Source: JADLHS01 sp044225555 (GTDB lineage Bacteria; Verrucomicrobiota; Verrucomicrobiia; Limisphaerales; JADLHS01). Taken from it: a DNA stretch of 64,000 nt. This document shows positions 9,501 through 18,299 of this stretch, piece by piece. The stretch spans positions 186,001-250,000 of the forward strand of contig JBGAIM010000002.1 in assembly GCA_044225555.1 (NCBI GenBank), given 5' to 3'. The notes beneath the pieces are model-generated. The model was given only the letters and a program-made list of their open reading frames with translations. It made no database searches and was not told the origin of the DNA. Every line of letters starts with the position of its first letter. Position 1 is the first letter of the stretch. Position numbers and translations under genes: made by a program.

Positions 9501-12500
9501 CCAGGTTACATTCGGCAATGAGAACGAGGCTGTCACCACTGCGACGTTCAGCAAGGTGGGGTTCTACACGAACCGCTTGGAAGCAAGTGACGGACAATTG
9601 GACACAAACGACCTCATGGTGGTGGAAGTGCTGGCAACCAATCTACCGCCAATCGTCAATCCAGGGACCAGTCGGGTCCTATACGATGCCATGGCTGTGC
9701 AACTTCAAGGTTGGGCCGAGGATGATGGTCAACCAGACAACGGGTTGTTAACCACTGGTTGGAGGCTGGTAAGCGGCCCTGGGACGGTCTTCTTTGCGGA
9801 TTCCTCACGCACCAACACCACCGCCGTCTTTAGCGAACGGGGCAACTATGTGCTTGAGTTGGCAGCAACTGACGGTGAGTTAACTACAAGGTCCAATCTT
9901 GCAGTCACGTTGGTATTGGTAACGAACCTCGTCAGTTACGGGTCGGGAGGTGATTACCTTATCCTCACGAACAATGGGTATGAATTCTTTTATGAGCATT
10001 TCTGGTCCAACGCTTTTTATGCCAGCGTCACGAATCTTGCGGCATTCACCAATGAGTTCCAGACACTCTATACTAATTTTTACGCGCTGGATTACAACGA
10101 TGCGAGTTTCGTTCCGGGGCAGGCTGCTTTTGCAAATAGTAACGGGCCTTGCGCTGCCTATCCTCATTCTACGGAGTGGCCGGTACAAACGACGCTGCTA
10201 GTAAGGAAATGGTTCGTCGTTCCGCCGGGTACGACCAACCTGAGTTTGGCGTTTACCATTGATGATGGTCTTGTGCTTTTCCTAAACGGCAGATTCTACG
10301 GCTATAATCATTTTAATGAATGCCCTGTGCTGGATAGCGTTGTGTTTAACAACATCCCTTCCACTAACTGGCATGAGGGGACAAATCTACTGGCGGTTTG
10401 TGCGTGGGACGTTGACACACAGACGTTCCTCGATTTCAAAATTGGAGCCAATGTCCAATACGAAGGACCGACGAATCATCTGCCGGAAGTGATCATCCTT
10501 AGTCCCGACATGTATGTCGAAGCTGACGAGACGGTCGACTTGGTGGGCTTAATTGCCGATATTGACAAAAAGGAAAACGGCCAAGGGGGAGTTCGCTGGG
10601 ATAAGGGGGGGCTCGGGGAAGAGGTCTATTTCGATTACAATGGCACCCGATTCACAAATTCCACGGACTACGTCTCATTCACGAACTTCCTAGTTTTCCC
10701 CGTAACAGTGCAATTCAGCCAACCGGGCGAGTATAACCTGCGGCTGGTATCTAGGGAATTCTATTGGGCTTACGATTCCGTGAATGTTGTTGTTTATGAG
10801 CCTACCAATGTCCCGCCAACCGTCACTCTCACGAGCCCTGCGAGCAACTCCAATTTTTCTGCTGATGCCCCAATTCCCATTTCGGCCACCGTCGCGGCTG
10901 GATCAGGCACAATCACAAATGTGGAATTTTACGCCCGCTCGACTAACGGCTTGTGGCTAATTGGCCGAGCAACTGCGTCCCCCTATGCAACAACTTGGTT
11001 GCCGGCTATTCCCGGTGTGTACACTCTCAAAGCCAAGGCGTGTGACGACGGTGGGCTGATAGGCATGTCGCCGCCCGTGACGATTACAATCGCCGCAGGC
11101 AACCACTCCCCGATCGCCAACACTGACCAGCCGATTATCTTGGCCAACAGCCAATTCAACGTCTTCAATGATCTGCTCCACAATGACTCCGACGATGATG
11201 GCGACCCGTTGACCATCGTGGAGGTCTATCCCGCGACGAAAGCGGAGATCATAGATGGCGGCAAAGCTCTGCTTTACACGCCGCCAGTGGGTCCTGGCTG
11301 GCCGCGCGATGGCTTCAGCTATCGGATTTCCGACGGCAGAGGCGGCACGGATTGGGGCAGCGTTTTGGTGTATGCCTACGCCAGTGAGATGCCGCAGGTC
11401 GTGATCGTCGATCCGCCTTCGGGTTACGAAACCAATGCCGGCGCGGTGACGCCGATTAAGGCTTACGTCGAACCATCCGAGTTCATCACGCACGTTGAAT
11501 TTGTCCGCAACGGCTTTGTGCTCGGCGTTGTCAGCAATGGCGTCAACGGGGTTTACACGCTTAACTGGCCGGCAACGCGGAAGGATTGTGGGTGTGGAAT
11601 CACCGCCACCGCCTACGACCATTTCGGGCAAGTTAATACTTCCGCACCGATCACCATCAACGTTACCCACAATCCCGCGGACGGCGAACCCATTTCAAGC
11701 CTTCTGGTTTATACCAATGGCAGTGGCAGTTTGCCCTTCACCAATTTGGTAACGATTCGTGACGGGTTCTTCGGCATCTACGGCCATGCGTTCCACAACC
11801 TGGGGAGCAGTGTCTCTTGGCAATTGGATCTCTTAGCAACGGACGGCACGCTGATCCGTAATCTCACCAAAAGCACCGCTGCCGTCGGCACTTTGAGTGC
11901 CTCCAATTTTCTGGCCAGTTGCGATCTCTCCACAGTCGAAAACGGGATCTATGACATGCGACTCACTGTTATCGGGGGCTACGTGGAAACCAATACCACC
12001 GTGCGATTCGTTCTGGATTCCAATCTCAAGATTGGTCAGTTCAGTTTCAGCCAGCAGGACCTGGTGATTCCCGTCAGCGGTATTCCGCTGACCGTGGTTC
12101 GCACCTACAACTCGCTCAACCCGCGCCGCGGTGCTTTTGGCTACGGCTGGACTCACGCCATCAATGATTTGGACGTGGTCCTCAATGAGGAGCGCGACGG
12201 CGAAACCGTGGGTTGGCCGCTAGATGTCGAGGACGCGCCCGCGCAATGGTTCAGCCAACGCGTTGGCGGCGACCGGGACGTGACGCTGACGCTGCCCGAC
12301 GGGCAGCGCACGACTTTCTATTTCTATCTGGAAGGACCAATGTCCTGTACAGGCAACGGCTACGACAGCTATTGTTACAAAGCGCGATGGCAGGCCCCAC
12401 CGGGCTCGAACTGGGGATTGGAGGCTCAGGGGAATAATACGTTGAATGGGGTGCTTGATGCGTGGGGAACGGGCAACATCTTTTGGGAAGCAGGTGACTC

Positions 12501-15500
12501 GCGGTTGCCGATGGATTACTTCGACTTCCTCGGCTTCGTCCTCACTAATCGCGACGGCACTGCGTACTACCTTGATCGGGATGAACAGGGTGAGTTCGCG
12601 GTGCTGACGCTGGAGGGCTCGAATTACGTCGTCACTGCTTACGGCCCGCCGCGCCTTACCCGCATTGTCCAGCGCACCGGTGATACAATACACATTTCTG
12701 ATGACGCCATCATTCACACCAATCCCACCGATGGGATTACACGCCGGGTTGTGTTTCAACGAAATTCCGCAGGATTGATTACCGGTATCAGTGACCCGAA
12801 CGGCTTGAACTCCAGCGGAGAAACCAATGGCCCACTGGCTGTCAAATATGAGTATGACAATCGCGAGAATCTAAGGAACGTCCTCCAGCTCGTAGATCGC
12901 GCAGCGGCCACCTATGTCACCAGTTCTTTCAGTTACACCAACCGCAATCATCCGCATTACATTACCGGCATCACAGACCCGCGTGGGATTACTGTCGCTC
13001 GCAATGAATACGATGACGATGGCCGACTCACAGCAGTAATCGATGCCGATGGCAAGCGCACCGAATTCGGACACGACATCAATGGCCGTTTCGAACGCGT
13101 GATTGACCGCGGAGGCGGGACTAACACCTACGTGTACGACCTGCGCGGCAACGTCACCTTCATCACCAATGCACTCGGAGTGATCACCCGCATGCAGTAT
13201 GACGACAAGAATCAAAAGACCAACGAGGTAAATACCTTGGGAACACCTCAAGAAACTTGGCGGCTTGCTTACTACGATCACCGAGGATACCAGACCAACA
13301 TTATTACTTCGCCGGACCACACGAATTCCTTCCGCTACGACGATTATGGAAATCTCCTTTGGCACCGCGATCCAGTTGGGAACATAACAACAAACGGCTA
13401 TGACGGTTCTGGCAACCTGATCAACACAGCTCAACTTAATTCGAACAATGAGCCGGTAGCGTGGACTTCGTCCATTTACGACGGCAATGGCCATCTGGTC
13501 GCCACGCTCAATGCCAACAACAAAACCAACGCCTCCTTCATCTACGACAACTCGGGTAACCTGACCGATACGACGGACGCCAACGGCGTCACACGTCACT
13601 TCGGCTACGATGCCAATGGTAACCAGACTAACAGTTGGTATGTCTTCAATGGCTCTAACATCGTTTCAACGACCATCTATGATGCCCAAGGCCGCGCCGT
13701 TGAGGCGATCGATCCACTCGGGAACACCAATTCCACCTACTACAATGCGTTCGGCAAAGTCGATCACAGCGTGGATAAGTTCGGCAACACAAACTCGTTC
13801 CTTTACGACACGCGCGGGAATCTCATCCGCACAACTCACGCCGATGGACTGGTGACCTACACGGTCTATGACGATGCCGGTCGTGCCTTCTTCACCACAG
13901 ATCGCAATGGCATCACCGCCACGCATACGTATTTCGATGCCGCCGGCCGCGCCACGAACGTGGTGCGGGTGACCAATGCCGTTGTCACCATGGACGCAGG
14001 CCCTCGAACCGTGCTTACCTTCGGTGGCTATCCCATCTCCACCAACTCCACCGAATACTTTGATAACGGTTGGGTGAAGAAACGCGTCGGCCCGGACGGT
14101 CAACCCACCACCTACGCCTACTGGCCGGATGGTCAGACAATGTACGTGACGAACGTGTTCTCCACCAACGTCACTTTCTACAAATACGACATTGCCGGGC
14201 GGCAGGAATATGTCTCCGATGCGCTGAACCACACCAATCGGTTCGAATACGATGCCGCCGGACGGATGTTCAAGACCACCTTCCACGACGGCACCTACAC
14301 CAGCAATTACTTCAATACACTCGGCCAGCGCACAGTGGTGCGCGATCAGGCCGGATTGCTCACACAGTTCGGTTACGATACCTCCGGCCAACTCACCAAT
14401 GTCATAAAACCAAGCGTGATTGATGGTGTTACCGGTAATCCGGCCACGCCAATCTGGTCCTACACCTACGATGCCTATGGACGCCTGACGGTGACGACCG
14501 ACCCGAGGAACAATGGCACAACGAACAGCTATGATGCCTACGGGCGTGAAGTGTCGCACTGGCTGGCTGGTGGCGGTGCGGGCACGACGAACTTCTACAA
14601 TTCGCTGGGCCAGTTGACCAACCAGATTGATTTCAAAGGCCAGCAGAAACAGACGCGGTATGACCGGTTCGGGCGCGTGACGAACCACTACTACTTCGCC
14701 ACGCCGACTTCGGCGTATCCGTCCAACGCGGTGAGTTACCGCTACAACCACCTCGGGCAGTTGACGAACATCACGGAGCGGACGGGCACGGAAGCGGCCA
14801 ATGGCTACGTGGCTTCCTTAAGCCGGCCCGGTAGCCGGGGACGATTCGCCGCGTTGCTGGCATCGCTGAACCGGATTCCGCCAGGCGCGCAAGGCGGCTC
14901 TGCGGCTTTGCTTCTTTGCGCCTTCGCGTTGGTGTGCATCCCACGCGAGAAACGGCGGCAGTTTGCGTTGTGCCTCGTCGAAGCCTGGCGCGTGCAATGG
15001 CCCTTCTCCTCCTCGACCGGGGAGAAGGTGGCCGCAAGCCAGATGAGGTGTCGAATTCCCCTGCCTTCCGTTATCTGCCATCTGCCAATCTCCTTGGTCG
15101 CGCTCTGTTCCCATGCGGCCAGTGTGTTTGCCTGCGGCGGCTCGCCGGACGGCACGCCCAAACGCTTCCGTCTGCCTTCCTACGGCTGGCGCTTCGCGAC
15201 GCTCGTGACGCTCATCGCGCTCATTGGCTGCGACCCGAGCCTGGACGGTCTCTGGACCGCCCGTGCTGCGTGTGTTGATCCCGGCTCAACCGGCAGCACA
15301 TTGACCACGCGCATCACCACGTTCTCGTATGATTTGGAAGGTCGCCTGGCGCAGGTGAATTCGCCAGAGGGCTACATCAATTACGAATACGATCTGGCCA
15401 CAGGCCAGCATGTGCGCACCTGCACGGCGAATTCCGAGTCCACTTACGAATACGATGCGCTGGGGCGGTTGTGGAAGGTTCACGCGATCAGGCGCAACAA

Positions 15501-17244
15501 CGCCACGATCAACGAAACGACGATCTACACCTACACGGCAGTCGGCAGCCGGGACACGGTGACGTTGCCGAACAACACCGTCACGGCTTACAAGTACGAT
15601 GAACTGAACCGCCTTACGAATCTCACGCACACGGCAAGCGGCGGCGCTTTGCTCGCCAGCTATTCCTACAAAGTGGATTCAACGGGCCGAAGAACCAACG
15701 CCGTTGAGGTGTTGCTGGACACGAACGATTCCACGCGCACCACCAACACAATCATCTGGCAGTACGACGGGCTCTACCGGCTGACCAACGAAGTGCAAAC
15801 CAGCACCAGCAGCACCACCGCGCTGACGCATTCTTCGAGTTACCAGTATGACAAGGCGGGGAACCGCTGGAAGAAGATTGACGTGGTGGGGGGCACGACC
15901 ACGACGATCACGAACCAATACAACGCGAACGATCAGTTATTGAAGGAGGTCACGCTGGTCGGTGGCGCGCCTACCGCCACGAACACCTACCTTTACGATG
16001 CGAACGGGTCGGTGATTGCGCGCACAAACATCGCGAGTGGTGGCACTGGAGTCGCCCTCTATTCCTACGACTTGAAGAACAAGTTGAACAGTGTGGCCAG
16101 CTTCAACGGGATTTGGACGACGAACCAATTTGAGTACAACGAACAGGGCATTCGCGTGCGCACCGTCACGGGAGGCAGCACGAAGTACTTCTTGGTGGAC
16201 GGAAACAATCATACAGGCTACGCCCAAGTGCTCGAAGAACTGAATGCGGTAGGTGGATCGCCCTCGCGCAGCTATGTGCTCGGTGACGATGTGTTGGCGC
16301 AATGTGGCACAGACAAAGATGACCCGGCGTATCTGCTTTACGACGGACACGGCAGCACACGACACACCGTCCACGGCACTGCGAGTGTCGGCGAACAATA
16401 CAACTACGATGCCTATGGCGTGTCGCTGACCACACTGAGCAACCCCGAAACGCCGATGCTTTACTGTGGCGAGCAGTACGACTCGACGCTGAACATGTAC
16501 AACCTGCGCGCCAGATATTACAATCCGGCCACAGGGACGTTTAACCAGCGGGACACGTTTGCGGGCATCAACTCCGATCCACAGTCGCTCCACAAATACG
16601 CTTACGCCAACTGCGACCCTGTTAATGGGATAGATCCTAGTGGACAATGGACCATACTCGAAGTCGCTATAGTTGTTGCGATTGGAGCGATTGTGAGTGG
16701 CCTAATATCCGGAACAATTGCGCATTTTACCGGAGGCTCATTTGCTGAAGGATTTGCCAAGGGCATGATTTCAGGTGGCCTCACAACTCTTCTTGCTGTT
16801 CTTGGCATGCCCCTGCCATGGGCCATGGCGTTTGGATCAGCAGTTGCGCAATTTGTGGTTGAATGGCGCGTGAACGGCCAGCTAGATTCAACAGCCGCAG
16901 CGACTCGAATCGCGGTTGCGTTCATAATGGGTTTTTTGGGGGGGGCACTATTGAACAAGGTTCCCATCTTGGCCGCAAATCGCGAAGAGCTCGCGAGTGT
17001 GATGGCATCGCTTAATTTGCAAAGCGGCATCAATGTGCTTGCAGAAGAGCTTGCCAAGATGGGTGTAAAGGGAATTACTTTGGGAATCGTGAGCAGAATG
17101 ATCAATTTAACCATCAAGCTTGCTGAAAGTGCGTATGAGGCGGTGAAGTCGTTGGGAGGGGAAAGAGCTATAAGGATTCGCAAGCAACTCGCAGAGGCCT
17201 TGAGCGATCCCGTGGTGGAAACCCAGGAAATAGATTTGGGCTGA
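3586..17244 (+). CDS. Giant secreted RHS/YD-repeat protein with beta-helix, Ig, LamG and variable C-terminal tip
   Basis: About 4,552 residues. ATG 3586 is preferred because GTGAGGA lies just before it and it begins a signal peptide (MKTILFLSLAAFAFAAHAQ). A GTG at 3574 is the alternative. Order, approximate residues: beta-helix-like repeats 360-955; Ig-like 994-1075; LamG-like lectin 1085-1300; region with a Cys1512/Gln1563 pair; several Ig/PKD-like and cadherin-like modules 1700-2700 (NDSDDDGDPL at about 2540); DUF6531 start (PLTVVRTYNSLNPRRGAFGYGW) about 2830; YD repeats 3090-4270; RHS core (YNLRARYYNPATGTFNQRD, DPSGQW) to 4352; a hydrophobic, more A/T-rich tip of 200 residues. By family knowledge the RHS shell encloses and releases the tip as a toxin. 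A non-protein-like insert lies at 3744-3901. The next gene may encode immunity. Confidence 0.92.
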   Translation: MKTILFLSLAAFAFAAHAQDEASRLNESPIDHRSTAAPYSVIERGAHHRVWASVTWETNKLGWGVARTNSYTELATGMHYLSEKSEWTESREEIEILPKDAGAVARQGQHKVIFPPDIYDGAIQMYLPDGQCLRSRVLGLSYYDVASGKSVLIAETTNSVGELHGRNVVIYPDVFTDFRASLRLTYTKSGFEQDIIMMEQPPSCKEWGMDPATTKLQVLTEFFDPPQPSKRELPVTDSKGNSVLDELLDFPGNIQMGFGKAFSLMSGASAEEIPVQKQWLKMEGRDFLVEQVEVSAIEKELELLPRGASLSPGTNAVRTVRLGNPSLPTRRQASTTNKPMRMAQVTASARAFVLDYLLTLNTSSQSNYVFKGDTTYYLSGNVILYGTNTTFEGGTVLKYTNNVTLTVNAPVSWLADSYRPVIMVARDDNSVGETISGSSGNPSTNFYAASALYFNAAVANTNLVLRNLRVANATRGIAINTRAGHVLSHVQLLNCAYGLALTNAEVSLRNALMYLVRTNFTGSSSTGRVEHLTSHQTTRINGNIGANLFITNSLFAAATTTNTSTFTSVNNRTNSASTGIFTNVGAGFHYLVTGSTNRNVGTTNINAALLAELKKLTTYPPLVYSNLTFSTATNFNPQLGIRDTSTNDLPDIGYHYDPLDYVFNNVTLSASLTLTNGVAIGLMGSYGLNLASGSALQSITVPPMLNRVVRYSTAQEQATTGLGGSTFLQLAASSYPNLDFRFTDFMLGQGNQGMWIDVQGTFRFASLTLRDCQARNSIVTVAQGTQAASTVALTNNIFERCAITFYPHTYGSGYFSPIYLRCYNNLFRGGNANIWFSTPIETTFNWLIQDNLFDGTSLYFSDPTGGYLVTCSHNGFTSGTSNPLGGSNNKTGLLADYQNGSLGGFYYPASGGASSLAALIGAGSRNADAAGLYHYTTTTNQVKETNSVVDIGFHYVAVNASGQPYDFDGDGVPDYVEDANGNGTVDAGETEWRVVITNQPQSQAIVAGNSVTFTVGATGTPLYYQWLFNGTNAIAGATSSSYTISSVAATNAGVYSVIVSNANGMVVSSNATLTVTCLSASSGLAAWWQAESNAVDTIGGLAGTLSSGASYTTGQAGTAFRFDGTNGVVQIPDSPTLCPTNFTIETWVKFDSLDSARSGGAWAGIQLMLLKQTPTNTDWGSFSLDKNRTGNGTGNGDYFEFNVTSATGSNIWIQSSPTIQTGVWYHVAGVRGSNYIQLYVNGQFIAQSNAFTAQSYGYQPLQLGSSGNTAFDGKLKGSLDEIGLYHRVLSSNEIAAIYKAGSVGRCPPPLSIAVVNPANGDTLISPVQPTLSARVLGQLGVVANVAFFSNGNKIGDSASGTNGYYSLVWTNPPATNGALTAVVTDNSGINTTSPVVNVTITAGSFVKGINLNGVAVSIEGNQWLSYQAATNAGLTISTNVTTAVRTNVWLVPPGDTNVQHMLQTMLIRQRLPSTNVPTQFIYSKPSAYDRLATLTNVPPGYTVTNLQYRAWCVEYGTLDPTGFYSASSYYSYGAPDPRFPHRSYNQVNYILNNKTNASLRDIQLAIWTVLGTDPSVFGSPDNLATYQQLTNNATLYGADFVPGPNQISGVILEATNTAMAQPILIEIQGTNKPISFTLSQTLTNGSYSTYLWLAEHEASHVHALDVKLQGTTVATNIGDLELAQWRKFGPYAASVTNGVLTMEIISPAKGDPLLMGLTIHTTNSVVTDQLTVAIVSPTNNHSMLARDTVAISASAFSASTNITWVQFFAGTNSASSNALGYAVSPNANGLFAVDWTPIGGGTYTLTAKAADSRGSNAISAPVTVTVRSRPTVIITNPVSETVLGPALFNVAINANASATGATITNVSYYHGTNFIASSASAPSYGITWSNVAAGNYTLTARATDSTGATAASHPVEIQVIAANQRPVVDAGSDTTIRLPNSVLLAGLVSDDGLPLASPVAIRWTNIAKPSGSQVTFGNENEAVTTATFSKVGFYTNRLEASDGQLDTNDLMVVEVLATNLPPIVNPGTSRVLYDAMAVQLQGWAEDDGQPDNGLLTTGWRLVSGPGTVFFADSSRTNTTAVFSERGNYVLELAATDGELTTRSNLAVTLVLVTNLVSYGSGGDYLILTNNGYEFFYEHFWSNAFYASVTNLAAFTNEFQTLYTNFYALDYNDASFVPGQAAFANSNGPCAAYPHSTEWPVQTTLLVRKWFVVPPGTTNLSLAFTIDDGLVLFLNGRFYGYNHFNECPVLDSVVFNNIPSTNWHEGTNLLAVCAWDVDTQTFLDFKIGANVQYEGPTNHLPEVIILSPDMYVEADETVDLVGLIADIDKKENGQGGVRWDKGGLGEEVYFDYNGTRFTNSTDYVSFTNFLVFPVTVQFSQPGEYNLRLVSREFYWAYDSVNVVVYEPTNVPPTVTLTSPASNSNFSADAPIPISATVAAGSGTITNVEFYARSTNGLWLIGRATASPYATTWLPAIPGVYTLKAKACDDGGLIGMSPPVTITIAAGNHSPIANTDQPIILANSQFNVFNDLLHNDSDDDGDPLTIVEVYPATKAEIIDGGKALLYTPPVGPGWPRDGFSYRISDGRGGTDWGSVLVYAYASEMPQVVIVDPPSGYETNAGAVTPIKAYVEPSEFITHVEFVRNGFVLGVVSNGVNGVYTLNWPATRKDCGCGITATAYDHFGQVNTSAPITINVTHNPADGEPISSLLVYTNGSGSLPFTNLVTIRDGFFGIYGHAFHNLGSSVSWQLDLLATDGTLIRNLTKSTAAVGTLSASNFLASCDLSTVENGIYDMRLTVIGGYVETNTTVRFVLDSNLKIGQFSFSQQDLVIPVSGIPLTVVRTYNSLNPRRGAFGYGWTHAINDLDVVLNEERDGETVGWPLDVEDAPAQWFSQRVGGDRDVTLTLPDGQRTTFYFYLEGPMSCTGNGYDSYCYKARWQAPPGSNWGLEAQGNNTLNGVLDAWGTGNIFWEAGDSRLPMDYFDFLGFVLTNRDGTAYYLDRDEQGEFAVLTLEGSNYVVTAYGPPRLTRIVQRTGDTIHISDDAIIHTNPTDGITRRVVFQRNSAGLITGISDPNGLNSSGETNGPLAVKYEYDNRENLRNVLQLVDRAAATYVTSSFSYTNRNHPHYITGITDPRGITVARNEYDDDGRLTAVIDADGKRTEFGHDINGRFERVIDRGGGTNTYVYDLRGNVTFITNALGVITRMQYDDKNQKTNEVNTLGTPQETWRLAYYDHRGYQTNIITSPDHTNSFRYDDYGNLLWHRDPVGNITTNGYDGSGNLINTAQLNSNNEPVAWTSSIYDGNGHLVATLNANNKTNASFIYDNSGNLTDTTDANGVTRHFGYDANGNQTNSWYVFNGSNIVSTTIYDAQGRAVEAIDPLGNTNSTYYNAFGKVDHSVDKFGNTNSFLYDTRGNLIRTTHADGLVTYTVYDDAGRAFFTTDRNGITATHTYFDAAGRATNVVRVTNAVVTMDAGPRTVLTFGGYPISTNSTEYFDNGWVKKRVGPDGQPTTYAYWPDGQTMYVTNVFSTNVTFYKYDIAGRQEYVSDALNHTNRFEYDAAGRMFKTTFHDGTYTSNYFNTLGQRTVVRDQAGLLTQFGYDTSGQLTNVIKPSVIDGVTGNPATPIWSYTYDAYGRLTVTTDPRNNGTTNSYDAYGREVSHWLAGGGAGTTNFYNSLGQLTNQIDFKGQQKQTRYDRFGRVTNHYYFATPTSAYPSNAVSYRYNHLGQLTNITERTGTEAANGYVASLSRPGSRGRFAALLASLNRIPPGAQGGSAALLLCAFALVCIPREKRRQFALCLVEAWRVQWPFSSSTGEKVAASQMRCRIPLPSVICHLPISLVALCSHAASVFACGGSPDGTPKRFRLPSYGWRFATLVTLIALIGCDPSLDGLWTARAACVDPGSTGSTLTTRITTFSYDLEGRLAQVNSPEGYINYEYDLATGQHVRTCTANSESTYEYDALGRLWKVHAIRRNNATINETTIYTYTAVGSRDTVTLPNNTVTAYKYDELNRLTNLTHTASGGALLASYSYKVDSTGRRTNAVEVLLDTNDSTRTTNTIIWQYDGLYRLTNEVQTSTSSTTALTHSSSYQYDKAGNRWKKIDVVGGTTTTITNQYNANDQLLKEVTLVGGAPTATNTYLYDANGSVIARTNIASGGTGVALYSYDLKNKLNSVASFNGIWTTNQFEYNEQGIRVRTVTGGSTKYFLVDGNNHTGYAQVLEELNAVGGSPSRSYVLGDDVLAQCGTDKDDPAYLLYDGHGSTRHTVHGTASVGEQYNYDAYGVSLTTLSNPETPMLYCGEQYDSTLNMYNLRARYYNPATGTFNQRDTFAGINSDPQSLHKYAYANCDPVNGIDPSGQWTILEVAIVVAIGAIVSGLISGTIAHFTGGSFAEGFAKGMISGGLTTLLAVLGMPLPWAMAFGSAVAQFVVEWRVNGQLDSTAAATRIAVAFIMGFLGGALLNKVPILAANREELASVMASLNLQSGINVLAEELAKMGVKGITLGIVSRMINLTIKLAESAYEAVKSLGGERAIRIRKQLAEALSDPVVETQEIDLG
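14819..15290 (+). other. In-frame insertion of intergenic-type DNA inside the YD-repeat region
   Basis: YD repeats run up to GYVASL and resume at STLTTRITTFSYD. The 157 codons between have no YD pattern, are rich in Arg, Cys, Leu and Pro, and hold hydrophobic runs (GSAALLLCAFALVCIP; FATLVTLIALIGCDP). The DNA contains GCGGCTTTGCTTCTTTGCGC, which resembles the CTTTGCGCCTTTGCG boilerplate found between genes of many bacteria, and a dyad (CTTCTCC at 15003-15009, GGAGAAGG at 15021-15028). The whole stretch stays in frame without a stop. Boundaries are approximate. Confidence 0.6.
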
Positions 17245-17264
17245 TATGCCCACAACATCTTTTT

Positions 17265-17543
17265 ATGAAAAAATGGCAGCGTCATTTACTACTTCTTGTT
17301 GTTGGTTTTTCTTGTGGAATTGTTGGGTGGGCAGGTGTTTCCGGCCTCGTTGGGCTTGCCATTTATCAACTAACAAAAGCGGGTAAGGTGAATATTTCCT
17401 ACGATACCGGATTTCTGATCTGTGTTATTGTTGGAGGATTTTTTGGTTGTATTCCGCTTGGAATGATTGGAGCAGACTGGGTGTCGAGGAAATGGCCGAA
17501 CGAAGAAAAGTCAAAGGCAAGGAGGGCAGAAGCCAGTGACTAG
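17265..17543 (+). CDS. Small membrane protein, candidate immunity partner of the RHS tip
   Basis: 92 residues starting at ATG 17265, 20 bp after the RHS stop codon. Two hydrophobic segments (about 8-33, LLLLVVGFSCGIVGW onward; about 48-70, FLICVIVGGFFGCIPLGMIG) and a charged tail (RKWPNEEKSKARR) suggest a two-span inner-membrane protein. It shares the lower GC look of the RHS tip and differs from the GC-rich body of the RHS gene, consistent with the two being gained as one module. RHS toxins are normally followed by such a small immunity gene, and a hydrophobic tip would fit a membrane-acting toxin. No family is recognised, so the role is inferred from position. Confidence 0.6.
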   Translation: MKKWQRHLLLLVVGFSCGIVGWAGVSGLVGLAIYQLTKAGKVNISYDTGFLICVIVGGFFGCIPLGMIGADWVSRKWPNEEKSKARRAEASD

Positions 17544-17657
17544 GTGAACGGTTCCACGCCAACCATCGCACGCGAGGTGCCGACGGGAAATGCGTTGGCG
17601 CCGGAATGCCCGGCATTACTGGATTTAACTGTTACGGATTTAATTCTGATCGTACTT

Positions 17658-17814
17658 CTTCCCAAATTGGCGTCGTAGGGGTTTGAAGGTTTGTCCCGCA
17701 CTGGCGTCGTATTTTGCGCCCAAATTACCGCGCTCTGGTCATAGCGTTATGACGCGTCTGGACGGATTTTGATTTCGGATCGGTGGCGGAGGATTTTCCC
17801 ACACTGGCATCGTA
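17658..17814 (+). repeat. Three copies of a 20-bp terminal-type repeat (left of IS66)
   Basis: Direct copies: CTTCCCAAATTGGCGTCGTA (17658-17677), TGTCCCGCACTGGCGTCGTA (17692-17711) and TTTCCCACACTGGCATCGTA (17795-17814). A fourth copy lies on the other side of the IS66 element (20362-20381) and is identical to the first over 20 bases. Several spaced copies at one end are the hallmark of transposon ends that bind a transposase oligomer. I infer that these are the end of the decayed element whose genes lie at 20405-21045. Confidence 0.65.
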
Positions 17815-17876
17815 CAGTAAGCGTCACGCCGAGCACCGCTAGCGGTGGGACGGCATAAACGTCATAGCATAAGGCT

Positions 17877-18299
17877 ATGATGAATACCGAAAGTGGTGCC
17901 CCTTCTACCCCTGTTCTCAAGACCGATGCGTTAGGGCGAGTGCGGACCCCGTTGGCCCGGCGGCAGCAGTTGCTCGACGAGTTCGAGCGCAGCGGCCTGA
18001 GCGGAGCCCAGTTCGCAGAGTTTGTCGGCATCAAGTACCAAACCTTCGCCGTTTGGGTGCAACAGCGCCGGCGGCAGCGCGCCCGGAAAAATGCAGACTC
18101 CCCCAAAGCCGATGAGGCGCACCAGATGCGCTGGATGGAAGCCGTACTGGAGCAGGCGCAAACACCGAACGATCCGGGGGCGGCGGTGTTGGTGTTGCAG
18201 TTGCCGGGAGGGGCGCAGGTGGAACTGCGCAGCGCCCGTCAGATGGCGCTGGCGGCGAGTTTGGTGCGGGCGTTGGAACAACCGCCGCTCGCATGCTGA
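17877..18299 (+). CDS. tnpA: IS66 accessory protein TnpA-like
   Basis: 140 residues. The N-terminal half carries a helix-turn-helix of the transposase-8 kind (RRQQLLDEFERSGLSGAQFA then EFVGIKYQTFAVWVQQRR), which probably binds the element's ends. The tail is hydrophobic and Ala/Leu rich. The start is ATG 17877 or the next codon, ATG 17880. Its last 7 bases overlap the start of the TnpB gene, so the two are translationally coupled. IS66 elements require this protein together with TnpB and TnpC for transposition. Length is near the usual one and the frame is unbroken. Confidence 0.88.
   Translation: MMNTESGAPSTPVLKTDALGRVRTPLARRQQLLDEFERSGLSGAQFAEFVGIKYQTFAVWVQQRRRQRARKNADSPKADEAHQMRWMEAVLEQAQTPNDPGAAVLVLQLPGGAQVELRSARQMALAASLVRALEQPPLAC

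Noticed and set aside
15021..15116. Apparent plus- and minus-strand ORFs within the RHS insert
   Set aside because: Several frames are open because the region is GC rich; only the RHS frame continues into real domains.
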